DNA of 64,000 bases, from assembly GCA_013397075.1 (NCBI GenBank), contig VWZS01003947.1, positions 1,442,727-1,506,726 on the forward strand, in the 5' to 3' direction. Positions 44,792 to 57,800 of this stretch are shown here, in pieces. The notes below the pieces were generated by a model. It saw only the letters and a list, made by a program, of their open reading frames with translations, was not told the DNA's origin and searched no databases. Source of the stretch: Rhabdornis inornatus. Its lineage: Eukaryota; Chordata; Aves; Passeriformes; Rhabdornithidae. Every line of letters begins with the position of its first letter. Position 1 is the first letter of the stretch. Both the position numbers and the translations under genes were made by a program.

Positions 44792-46311
44792 CAGCATTTG
44801 AGAGCCACTGGGATTAATATTTTGGAGAAAACAGGTAATTTATTTAAATCCAAGTTTCACAAGATCACTAGAGATAAAATAAGACCCGTTTTTTGTACCC
44901 CAGGACTTCTATTCCATGTTTCAGATTCAGACCTTTCCAGCTTATATTTCTCTTCTGTAAATAAGACCCAATAGCAGCTACTGATCCTCTAACAAAGGTA
45001 TTGAAAAGGTCAACTAAGTTGCTACTGCCATTAGTATTACTACTGGTGCCAAGGAAATAATAGCAAAGTAATTTTATAGTTTTCAATTCAAAAATCAGTG
45101 CATGTAGTGGTTTTTGAGGACTCTAAACCAGACATCACTTGAAAGTTAATGAGTAATAACAGAAGAAGTAGAATACAGGCATTAACTGGGTCAAATCCAT
45201 GGTAGGATAACATGTAAGATTAACCATTAACATGCAAAGACAGGACGCCTGCTGCTCTAAGAATTATCAGCATTTTATATTTACTAAAGCACCCTCAGCA
45301 TTACAGAAGATGCTCCCATAAGCAAAATACCCTAAACTCCATTTCAGCATCAGGAGAGGGGCATGCATCGCTAAAAGACTTCACAATGAAGGCCAGAATA
45401 ACTAGAAAGCCACTATCCACTTGACTCAATTCATATAAGCATTATCATTCACAAAGAAAAAATATTTCTCTTCCTCCTCACAGTACACTAACTCCCTTCA
45501 TCCCTGACCCACAAAACCCCAAAACCCCAACCAACCAAAAGAACCCACAAACCCCATGAACCACAGGAAAACCCAGATCTTAGAGCTAACCAGGCCGTTC
45601 AGGAACTGGGGGCTGGGAAAGAGCAAAAAGCTCCTAACAGGAACAGGCTAACTTGGGGTTCACTGTTCTAGGGAAACATGAACCAGGACAGCAGACTGAA
45701 AGTGCATTGTTTTGCAGAACTGTAGAATCATACTTCCTGCATAATTTACTGCAAACGCCAGCTTACATTTTATTCATCACTTTGCAGCCAATACATTACA
45801 CAACTGCTGACTCAACCTTATTTTCAGAGACCAGCCTGTTGGTCAAACAAAATTCAACACGAGAAAATACTGAAACTTGGATGTTATATTCCACCACTAA
45901 TTATGAGTAACTGCATTGTATCAAATAAGGTAAGTTTTCTTTAACTCCAAATGAACAGGACAAGATTCCCACCATGATTTCAGGGGAATTAAATACTTGA
46001 GAGCTGCTGAATTTCAACAGTATGTGTAACTCCTTAGGTCTTTTTTTATCTTTTCATGGGCTTATGAAAGCTTTCAGGAACAATTATCATACATACTTAA
46101 GGAAATATTGGCCCCTTTTAAGTAGAGAAAGGGCAGACATTGTAAGAAACAAGCCTAGTATAAGGCTGAAAAAATAAATTCTACTACCTGAAATTATACT
46201 ACCACCAGAACAGGACTAAAAGTAAAAGATGCTTTGTCCAACTTATGGCAACAGTGCAAACCTAAAAACTTTCCCACTAGAAAATTAAATACAGGTTATG
46301 AATAGAAGACA

Positions 46312-46392
46312 GAGGAAAAAAACCAACCAAAAAACCCCAAATCAAACAAAAAAACCCCAAAAAGGCCTCAAAACCAACAAAAACCCAAACCT
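46312..46392. repeat. A/C-rich low-complexity block
   Basis: Repeated AAAACCCC/AACCAACC-like units (for example ccaaccaaaaaaccccaaat). The other strand is T/G-rich. A smaller block of the same kind is at 45505-45560. Confidence 0.8.
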
Positions 46393-49184
46393 CTATGTGG
46401 AAAATATCAGGATTTAGGAAACATTTTCCCACAATAACAACTAAAAGATCATTAGACTAGTCTAGTTTGGGAGGTAGAGCAGATTATTTTTGGGATCATA
46501 AGGTATCTTTTTCGTTGGAAGTTTTGGACAAATCAGGACATCTATTCTAACAATATCAAGGACACCCTGACAAAAGAAAATTCTCAAGTTCCCTCTAGGA
46601 CCTCCTTCTATAACTTAATGACAGGGTAGAGAGGAAAAATACTCCTCCCCCTCATTCTGTGCCTCTTGAGAAAAAGCAACAAACTTCCAACAGTCAGGCT
46701 CCTATGAGAGTTACAAAGAAATTATTATGAAATGTGATTTAATTAACCATGACTCGATTAAAAATAGCCAGTCAAGTGTTTATGTTCCAGCAGAGGGCAG
46801 TGCACAACCAGCAACCATTCATGGAGAATCAAACCGAAGGTTTCACTGAGATCAAAAATCACATGTATTTAACATCAGACTGTCTCTAACAGAATCTTAT
46901 ATGCCTGAATCACACAGCTTACATCCAAGAGGCAACTACTGTGGAATGATGTTTGTGAAGTTTCTGTTCCTGCTAAGCAGAGAAACATAAAAAAAGAGGA
47001 AATGTCTCCGCCTGAAGCCTGACTGACATCACTGATGATCTTTGAGTTGGATGACAAATCTGTAGTGACAGAGATGTGTAAAGTCCAAGTTAGCCACATG
47101 GGCATACTGCTTCTCTCCTCAAAAAACCACATTCCATCTGATAACTGCACCTCCTGTGATGCTGCTGTCCTTGCTGCAGTTGCAAAATGTGTGGAAAAGA
47201 AGTCCTTAAACCACCCTACAGACTCAAAAAGCACCTCCTGACCATGTGGTGCCTTGGTGTCAGGCATTCCTCCCAGCTCTGCTACTTAATGTTGTCAGAC
47301 AACGCAGAAACCCAACAAACTTTCTGCTCACAAGTCCGAGCTCGCATGTCAACAGGCAAGTCTCTGCAGGAGTGTGATACACAGCATGAACATGAATACA
47401 GTGGACTTGGCAAGTTTTCCAGTGAGGTAGGGATTTCTGCAACATATTTCCATGTCTAAAAAAGGCTGCTTGCAAGGAAATTTCACTGTCATCAGGAAAA
47501 ACTGTTTCCCAAACTGTGGCTACTTGTCATGCTGACATGTATTTTTTTTCTAACCTCTCCTAAACTTACATACACACATATAAACTTTACTTTTGATCAC
47601 CCTCTTACCACCCTCTTACCAGTATCTTCAGCCAGCAGAATGGTGAGAGTCAAAACACCCACGCCTATATTGGATTGGCATCCACAATATTATGAATTTG
47701 TGCAATTAACTATACAAACAGCATCAATAAATCTCAAAACCTGATGTAAGTTCCCTGAAATTGAATTAAACCCACAAAATATTGTCCTATCTTGCAAAGC
47801 TATAGATAATGATCAACATACTGGAATGTCTTCAGAATTTTATTTTCAGTTGCACTAACCAAATCCATGATGAATGACAGTAATTTCTATGACAGTTTGC
47901 TTTCTAACAAAATCAAGGAAGACTAAAAATAGGGAGAAAAATTAACACTGTGGGGCTGAGACAAACAAGAATCCTCCAGCAGAACTTCACAAGAAACTTT
48001 TTCTGCATCTGTAACTTCCTAAAACCAGCCACAGTTTTTTCAAGTCTGAATCTAAATATAAATGTCCCTCATGACCATGCTGAGCAGACAGTCATAAATT
48101 TTGCAATTTTTCCACTAAGGGAATAAAATACAACTTCAAAACTTCAGGCCACAGTAATATTTATCAACTCACTGCTGATATGTATTTCTGTAATAATTAA
48201 GCACTATTTCCACAGGAAATGCTTGAAAGGTTTCCATGAAAGGAGGAGAGAAATATTTTTTCTTTTTTTTTTTCTTACCCAGATACAGCTTCAATGATTA
48301 CAGCAGAGACTTCTATAGAAAGATCCTAAAGTATTTATAGTGAATAGGAATGGGACAGAAAGCTATCTTTAGTTCACATGAATTTGATCAAAATGACTCA
48401 CAAAAAGTTCTCTGAAACACTAATCTGCCAGCACTTGATTCTTTCTCCCTTACTTCAGGAATCTGTGGATGTGCAGACCCAGGGTGTGGGAAGAACCTGC
48501 AGAGGCTACCAATGGATCTATTATTTGGTTCATAAAACTTGTAAAAAATCTCACAGAATGTACAACGTGCTATTGTGTCTCTGAATCTCTTTCATGACTT
48601 GGGTAGCAGCCTGACTCAAAGCAGTCTGGCCTGTTTTCACTTCTATCATAAAAGGTTTTTTTTGAAAGAGCCATTTAACTGTGACCATGGTTTCAGCAGC
48701 AGTGTGAATACAAAGAAAGAGTTGAAGCCATATGGACACTTCAGTACACTCAGACTTCAGCAAATCAGTACATTCCTTCCCCCCCCTTAGAACTTGCTTT
48801 TGCATAATTAGCTCTCTTTATATACTGAATGAATACATCAATATTCAGGATGTAGTAAACTGCAACTTGTGAGCAATGTAATTAAAAGAATTAGAAACCA
48901 CAGTTCATCTATAGAGAACAATCTCTGAAAAACTTCTATAATCAGTATTTTCTGTCTTGTATCTTGAGCAGAATAAAACAGCAGAAAAAAACCAATTTAT
49001 TTTGCCTTTCCTCTGTTCAGAGTATTTCTGAACACAAGAACTTATTTGTAGTATTTTCAGTCAACAGATTTCAGCAAGGAAAGGTTTGTTAAAAAGCAAA
49101 GTGCTACACTCGGCTTCAAAGCTTACCATCAGTGTATCTGCTTGTAGTCACTATGGCCACAAGAGACACGATGATGTTCTCACT

Positions 49185-49227
49185 GTGAACCAGCACACAA
49201 CCAAAAGCAGCACAGTGAACCAGCACA
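49185..49227. repeat. Short direct repeat
   Basis: gtgaaccagcacac occurs twice about 32 bases apart, separated by aaccaaaagcagcaca. Confidence 0.75.
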
Positions 49228-51775
49228 CTGCTCTGTGCCCAGGTCTTTTTGTTAAATTGCTTTTTAAATCTAGCTTGTTTAAAACGAGTTGCTTGTCTTG
49301 AAGGAGAGTAAGCATGACTGTGCAGCCTGATAAAGTGGACCAGTGATGAGAATAGCACCTGACTGAATCTATCAAAATAGCCACCTCCAACGAGCATGTC
49401 AGTGACAGCAGGACTGGGGCTGCTCCCTGCGGGACAGCGACCCCAGAGCACAGGGTGGGCAGTGTGCTCACAACAAGCTGCAGTCCCACAGCACCCACAG
49501 CCATCAAGGTGAGCAGGGTGATGACACCAACGGGTCTTATCACATTCCAGAGAGCCTCAGGCAAGAGAGGTAACAGGCCAGGGATAAAGTCTGTCCTGGG
49601 CTTCCCACCCAGCACTTGGAAACAGGGCTAGGGGCAGAAACACCCTCAGAACAACTGAGAAGGGTCTGAAGGCCCAGCCTGATGCAGCCCTTGCTCAGTG
49701 GGTGTGGGTGGAGGTCCCAAGTGAGGCTGGCCAGGACACCTGAGAACAATCAGTGCCCTCAGGGCCCTGGCACAGGACAATTTCCTTGGGACTGGAACTC
49801 TTTCGTAGAATTGCCAGCAGCCAAATCACCCTAACACAACTTCAATTTGTGCCATTTATTACTTTCAAGACAATGCAATTCTTTCAAGGCAAATTTATCC
49901 AAAGTCTCTCTTCTCTTTCCATCCTGAATAGCAACATGAGAGAAACAAGAATCAGTATCAAGACTTTACAATTACAATGTACAATTAGTGAGGTTTTTAT
50001 GTAGGAGTGATACATCACACATGCTTCATACTAAAGTTTGTGTGTTTTCACTCAGTAAGTCAACACTTCTCTGTTGATAGACAGTACTAACTATATTTTC
50101 CTGTGCACTAAAAATAGAAATGTGCTATTCAGAACTTTCATATCCCGAACCAGCAAAATATGATTCCCAAAAGTGCTCTTGTTGTTTTCTCCCTCTTCTC
50201 TTACTACCTCTTTTTCATTTTAAGGTATTTTTTTAACCACTTAAGCAATATCTGTCAAAGCCTACCTGCTAGCTCAAACTACACATGTACAGGTTATATA
50301 CCAAAGAGACTTGTGCAAATGGCAACGGTGGTATAAACATGCTGCAGAAATCTGTTTTTTTCAGCTCAAGAAGGTTAATGTTCAGCAGTTTATACCTGCC
50401 ACCATAATGTATTTGAGGATCTGGAAAATTTATCAACATTAATATAATAGTTACCCCACAGTAAGTTACAGAAGACAATGAACACATACTTGCTAAAACT
50501 GAAGCCAAAAAAGGGAGTCCGAGATCCTGTTGGTATGAACTCACCCACAAACTTTTACAGATAGAGTTAAATGAAAAACAAAACACTGATGAGAGACCTC
50601 CTTTATTTATGACTGTTTGATTTCTGTGTAAGAACACATTTCTGGAATCACTTTTATTAGCAACCCAGACTTTTACAGACAAAAAATGTTGTGGGGAGTT
50701 ATATTGTTAGAGAGCAATTTCTGCATATTTTTCAAAGTTGTAGTTACAGATTTATTGCCTAGAATTCCTGTTATAACACCACTGACCTAGGATCCAAACT
50801 CACAGTTCACTAAAGGTAGGGATAGAGACAGGAAAAACTGAAAAAGGAAGGGGAAGAGAAGGGATTGGTAACCTTTGTATTCTCCCTCATAAGTCTCTTT
50901 TCCCCAGGCTTTCCTCCTCAACATCAAAGTTTTAATAACTAAGCTTAGCACCACTGCTATTGACAAGAGTCCAAGACAAGCTTCTACTAGAAAAGTTGAA
51001 AAGACCAGAAACCACATTTATAATACAGAACTTGCTGCAACAAGACAAGACACACATATTGATGAACTGGCACATGATACCTATGCTTTCTACTTAGTCA
51101 CATTATTAAAACTGTAACAGCATACCTGGTACAGCACAGTGCAAGACAGTAAATTAAACACAGCAATTAACATGTCCACCACTTGGTTGCCTCTGGCATC
51201 CCCTCTTCCACTGTGCTCTGGAGCAGGCTTTTGACCTTCTCTTCTCTACCATATCCCAACTTGAGGCTGGGATTGAGGCCAGGGATCTCGCAACACTGAA
51301 CTACCTGCTCAGAGCAGAAATGCAGCAGCTGTTCTGAGAGTCTCTTGTGGCAGCCACTTTTCCAGACACTTTTTGGACCAGAAGTGAATTTTTACCTGTA
51401 ACTTCAGTAGGTATAGCATTAGAACTGTAAATCTAAATTTGACATTTTTACGATATTTTCAGATGTGTTTCTTTGCTTCCCCAGAAATCCACAAGCAAAA
51501 AATACAGCTTCTTTTAATCTGCTATCCAAAGCAAGAATTTAGGCAGTCACCATGTAACTGTAAAGAAGCCCCGCATAATAATGCAACCTACACCCAAAGT
51601 ACAATGCCCACGAGCATTTCACTGCAGCTTTAAGAAAACAGTCTGACATGTACATTTAGTTTCTCTGTAACAAAAGATTGACAGCTGCACCATTCACCAT
51701 TTACAAATGACTGGAAATGCTCTGTCAGTGTTGGGTAGAGACCAAATAAATCGAGGGTAAGAAACAGTACCTTAC

Positions 51776-51815
51776 CTTAACATATTCCAACGTAGGATCC
51801 AGAATATTCTGATCT
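51776..51815 (-). CDS. BCAR3: BCAR3 40-nt exon of the long isoform
   Basis: On the - strand an acceptor ttttcttgtag and a donor gtaagg bound 40 nt. Its first base completes an Arg codon and then reads DQNILDPTLEYVK, ending in phase 0 so that K joins FSRERQ of the next core exon. Human BCAR3 has a very similar RDPHLLDPTVEYVK before FSKER, as I recall. The exon before it, carrying the usual start codon, is not recognisable in 51.8-64 kb and is probably further right. Confidence 0.88.
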
Positions 51816-54800
51816 CTACAAGAAAATGGTACCAGGAGAGAAAAACAGACAGAAGAACAAACAAAAAAATGGTAAGTGCAAATATAACCTCATACTTAAG
51901 AGAAGCATTCATATGAGCAATATGCTACTAAGTCACATTAAAATCCTTGTTAAAAGTTGTGTGTTAAAGCTTGATAGCCTATGTTATCTAATTTTTAACA
52001 AATATATAAATCACTGATTTCTTCTAGAAGGGCACGTAGTGGAGCCAATAGCACTTTGAGAAATAAAGTTAATTACACCATTTTAAGCATATTAAAAAAA
52101 ATCTTGAAATTTCAACAGATGGCTGAAATACTTACTTGCCACCCAAAATTTCTGAAATAAATTTAAAAGAGAGCTCTCCCAATGGCTTCTGACTTTATTT
52201 CTTTGCTTTTATGTTTTCCCACTAAAGCTACTGCCTCTGATAGCACTGGGAGAGCACTGCTTACAGGAAATAGGAAGTACTACATCCACTTTCTATATAT
52301 ACAAAGAAAAAGTTCTCAAAATAATAATAATTTCAACACCACAATTATTTGAACACCAGGCAATCACGTCATTGCCTTAATCTAAAAATAAAAATCTCAT
52401 CACAGGTTTTCTATACAGACAGATGGCAAACAGCACAAAAGCCGAACTGAAGATCCTTGCACTGCTACAACTTTTTCCATAAAATATGTTTATTTTTATT
52501 TCTATTTCAAAGCACTTTGCATATTTATTTGAGAACCAGCAGGTTAACAGAGTTTGCAGTACATGACTGGACGTTTTCTACAGAACCTGGAACAACACAC
52601 ATGGTGTTGCCCTTAACTACTCGTTTGTGTAAGAGGCACAATGAAAACTGCAAACCTAGAGAGGGATCGGGCACTTGTTACAGGAATCAAGTCGGCCACA
52701 TGGACAACAGATCTTTACAAGTTTAGAAACAGGATCCTTTCTGGTGGAAGCTGTTGCAAAGATGTAACACTAGAAACCTAATAAGCAGCTTCAGAAATGT
52801 AGAATTTGGGTTACACTGGAATTAATCAATCCAGAAAACAGTCTCTGAATTCCCCTTGTTGTTTGGAATGTAACTGCATATCATCTGAAACTATGTCATG
52901 ATTTTATACTCAAATTTTAGTCTGGTTCCCTAACAGCTTTTAATCCAGAATACTGAGCCTTCCCCATAAAACGACAGTGCTCAACTGCTCAGGCTGTATC
53001 ACGTCTTGCTGTTTCACATTATCTCAGTATTTATCAAGGGTCAAACTGCATTCTCAACATATGTTTAAAAGAATATAAACCTGGACTCAATGGAAATAGA
53101 ATTTGGACCATTTGAAATTCTTTCGTATGTAATATACAAAGAAGGATCAGCTCGGTAACTGTATGAGCATAAAGCATGTTCAAGCATAGCAGAGAACACA
53201 GGGGTGAAGCAGAGAGGAAAAAGAAAAGAAAGCTTTGAAACAGAAGAGACGTTTTCCTTCTCAATATTTTCAATTTGACTGGGAAAAAAAATCCCATCTT
53301 TAATCAGTTCAGCAAAGTCATTAAGCATGCCTGAATTCTTCTCACATTCAAATGATCTGTGGGAAGTTGTTCCAGTACCAAATGCTCCTGAGAAACTTTG
53401 CAGTTTACTTCTTCACTTGCCTGTGGAATCCTTCAGGACAAAGGGTCTACCAGCACTGCATGTGCAACACACTCTGAAAGAACAAACCCACTTACTCCGG
53501 CAGTGAGCAGGTCTTGTTATGGGCTGCACTTACAGCCTGCACTCCTGCACATCAGCCTTCCTACAGACTCCACTGCTCCCACCTTGCTTCCACAAGGCAA
53601 ATGATCTCTAGGACAGATCAAGCCAAAGCAAAATGAAGGAGGTAGAAAAGTTTTAAGACAAAACAGTTTATTTACTGGTATAGAAAGCAGGACATTCAGA
53701 AAAGAGCAGAGGAAGAAGTGACCTGCATTCCTTTCAGCATCCACTTGACAAAAGTGCTTTGAAAATGTTTGGCTTTGGGAAATGGATGATGTATAACAAG
53801 TATCTTCATAAGTACTGCAGTACTTTATCTGGTAAGGTGACCTAGAACAAAATGTACAAAACCCTGCAATTCACCCTGAGCCATACAGAAAGATGTTTAT
53901 GTTGGAGCACTATTCATCTCAGACACCTGTCTCCAAGCTGATCTACTCCACTACTCTCTCCCCATCTTCCCTTGTTATCTAAGCCTCAATCTTTGTGCAA
54001 AATTTTTGAAGTTATTTTCAAGGAATGGTAACTTTCATTGATGTGCAGTAACTAATAGCAAAGATAAATTACTGAATTTTCCTGTCATTTGATTCCACCA
54101 CAATACTATCATATTACACGCATACAAACTAACTCCCAAATCTCAGCTCTCTGTCAGCAGCGATGATGTTCCTTCATGCCATACACTCCTGGTGAAGGAA
54201 ATCTGTACTGTCACGAAATTAAGAAAAATATAAGGTATGTTTTTTCCCTTCCATTTTTCCTCTCAAAGAATCTTAATAAAAATGATGAACCCACATCCTC
54301 ACTTATTATATTAGATCTGTAGAAAAAAAATTAATACTTTCAGTATGAAAGATACTACCAGGTTCTGCCATCTCTCAGAATCGATTTAACTGAATGTTTG
54401 TTTCAGTAATACTAAATTGTTATCTTTCATCAGATTTTATTACCTTTCAAATAATGCTAATGTTTGTCTTCTTAAAAAGCTTGACTTTACAGCTGTATTC
54501 ATTCGCACCTGTTTACCTACAACATTTATGTATTATACTCTGCACATAAGTCAACCAGTCCTGTGTAAGCTGTAGGCTCAGATTAGATTTTACTATGCAT
54601 TTTGATTTCCTAATAATCACATAATACCTGCTTCCACTCAGACAAAAAGCATATTTAATACAGAATAATGTCCCTGGAACAGAGAAGTTTTCAGAAGATC
54701 TCAAGCTGAGGTAAGTATGCAGTAGGACACAGTACTGGCTTCACGCTCTTTCCGTACCCATTCTGTCAGAGGAAGGAATGTGAGAGAGAGATGCAAGCAG

Positions 54801-57800
54801 ACTCCCACATCTGTTTTATGTATTGCTATTGCTGCCACCTCTTGCTATCACCTAATTTCACGACAAAACAAAATCCCTTTCCAGCACGTTTTCGCTCATA
54901 GGAACAAAAAAGAAGAAAAAAAGTACCTGACTTGCCACATGTAATTAAGCCATTCTCCTGAGTAGTGTGAATCCTCTGTTGCCTCCTCCACACACATAAG
55001 GTCTGTGTGGAAACTGTGGAGGGCAAACACTCCTCCAGAAATATCTGACCACTGACAGAAACCATCACAATCTTAGCCCTCATGATTCTGAGGCTTTTCC
55101 TAGCGAGAAACACATTCCCTCTAGAGACTGACATCTGACAACCCCTTTTTCAATGCTGGCTGATTTTGCAGACATGCAACCCTTTAATCTCTCCCTAGTA
55201 GTCTTTGGAAATGATCTCAATTTCTTCTCACTCCAGTTTCAAGATTGTTACATGCTTTTTTTTCCATGTATGGGTTTCTTGCTGATACAAGAAAATACAC
55301 AGAGCTTGCAAACAAGTGTGAAGCTTCATCAACCCCAGAAAAAGATGAAGGCAAGACAACAAAAAACGTGAAGTTGCTCTCTCGCTTCCCTCTTCTCCGC
55401 ATAGCAACATTTTGTTGCAGCAATGAAGAGTTTGGTGTCATACAGGTTGGCATGGACTGTCTATGAACAAGTAATGATACATTTGACCACTATGAGAAAC
55501 AATATAACTCCTCAGAAAACAGGAATTATGATTGTATGAGGACCCCTTCAAAATATAACTACAGTTGATTGAGATGAGAAAAGGGCATGGAATTCAGCTG
55601 TTATTGGATGCTCTTTCTCTACTTCCCAACACCTCTAAATGACAGTCAAACGTGGGGGGAGAATTAAAAGATTAAAAAAAAAAGAGCCCTTTTGAAGTCA
55701 TCACCATGAAGAGTCACTGGCTAAAATGAAGAAAAAAAATCACTATAAGCAACTTGAATCATACTTCTGGTATGACAAACTAAATACTATTGTACTGCCA
55801 ATTTCAAATCCTGCATGGATTTGAAGACAGTGAACAACCAAATATGAAAACTGGGTACAGAAAACTTTAACATCCTGGTAGCTAGTCACTCTTCTAAAAT
55901 ACTTGGTAAAATTCTTATGTACTCACAATCAGTGTGGAATTGAAAAGCCAAATCCTGGCATTCAATCCCAGCATCTATTATTCATTTCAGTGGGTGCTGG
56001 CAAATAGGCACAATCTCAGTAACTCAGATGTCATCTGTTTTTCAGACTCTGAGGTTTCTCCAATAGCTCTCTATATGACTGCTTCAATAAAAAAATCTTT
56101 AAGCAGATATGCTGTAATCTTTAGCTGTTAGATTCTATGAAAACCTCCACCTTTCTAACATTGTACATTACCTCCTCTCATTATTGTTCCTATAAAAAAT
56201 CCTGTAGACCTTGACACACTAAGCCATAGGAAGCATCTGTGTTTTCCAGGACCTTGGCATTTTCACAGAACAATCAGCTATGATAACTTCAACGATATTT
56301 AAGTGCAGAAACAACAGTATCATCAAGTTGCCCAAATCCTCACTCCTATAATTTGACTCCCATATAAATATTCTTAAAGTGGTGGAAACTGCTGAGTGGC
56401 CCTGAGTCAGCTTTGTGCTACTTCACACTTTACTGTAACTGTACTTGAGGGAAAAAACACTGGGACAAATTGCCAGTATTTGATGCATGAAAATACATTT
56501 GTCCGTTTATTTTAAAGTGACTTTTCCTGGGGACACTTTCAAAAGCATCTCCTTTTTACCACATTGAAAGAGAAATCATGAGGACTATCTTCTCGATAGT
56601 TCCAACACCAATGGTGCCAATGTCAAATCTGAGTAAAGACAAGAGAGACGCAAAGGGAGCCTGAGACCCTGAAAATGTACCAAGCTGTTACATGGCTACT
56701 AACACAGACAGAACTGCTGTAAAATGACCAGATGGGATCACATGCCTTCTCCAGTTTGTGTCTTTGAAATCTCTCCATCTCTGTAGATTTTTGAAATACA
56801 CACTAGTTAAGCATGAAGGTGCAAGTTGGAGCACGCTGGACATGGTGTGCCTCAGTATATGTAGCACAGACTGATTTTATTTGTACTGCAAACTAGAGTA
56901 AAAGATCCACTGATTTTATCCCTCAGGACCTTCTGCTTCACACACGCACTTCTGCACATTCCTAAGGGCATTCCACCCTCCTGCCTACAGCTGCACAGCA
57001 CCATGGACATGACTCATTCAAACACCAGTGGAAACAAGTGGCAACTGCTATGACTAACTATGTGATGACCTCCAGCTCACACAGGAACAGCAGGGACTCC
57101 AGTAATTAAAATTCAAGAAGAGATGCAATGTATGAATTGAATTAAATGAAATCTCAACTTACTCCTATTTGTTCAAAATGCTCCAGCAGAGATAATGTTT
57201 TAGCAATTTATTTTTACCACTTCAATCTGCATCCAGCTCATTCCAGTTTACCTACTGCAGCAGAAAAATCGACACCCTTTTTCCTACCTTTTCCAGAAGA
57301 ATTTCTGTGTCTGCACACACAGTACCATTCTCTACAACCTGTTCAAAAGCTCAGACTAGGCACCTCCATTCTTTTTCCTCTATTTTCCTTAACATTTAGA
57401 CCCACCAAAGCCAAAACTCTGTCCTTCAAAGCCCTTCTTACATCTTTTATCCCAAGACTTATTCTATGAAAGCAGTGGTCGGGCATCAAGACTATTGCTG
57501 ATCCAAAACAGACACTGTTACTACAACTGGTTTATATATGTGCTGCTGCCTGTTGACCTATATCTTCAGCTGGAAACTCTTTACAGTGTTTTAGTTGCTG
57601 TGCAGTTATCCTGAATCCACTGCCACAAAATTTTAAGTGTTCAAAATCAATATAACCTTACAAAATGAATACTCACATTCCAAAAAAACCACTGACAAGT
57701 GTTCAGTAGAAACAGTCTCCATTTATTAATCTGAAACGCATCTAATTCTAGGTACACGTTATTCACAAGGTATGGTTTTTCACCTGGCTAATACATCTTT

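Larger units (their letters stand above)
38262..51775 (-). other. BCAR3 large intron
   Basis: 13.5 kb. Holds a CR1 fragment (44683-44791), an (ATC)n run near 44380-44397, A/C-rich low-complexity blocks (45505-45560, 46312-46392), a small direct repeat near 49185-49227 and a GC-rich block (49380-49790). No coding exon recognised. Confidence 0.65.

Noticed and set aside
46875..47267. 130-codon open frame on the - strand
   Set aside because: No recognisable domain, intronic, no splice context or codon signature; likely a chance frame or decayed repeat.
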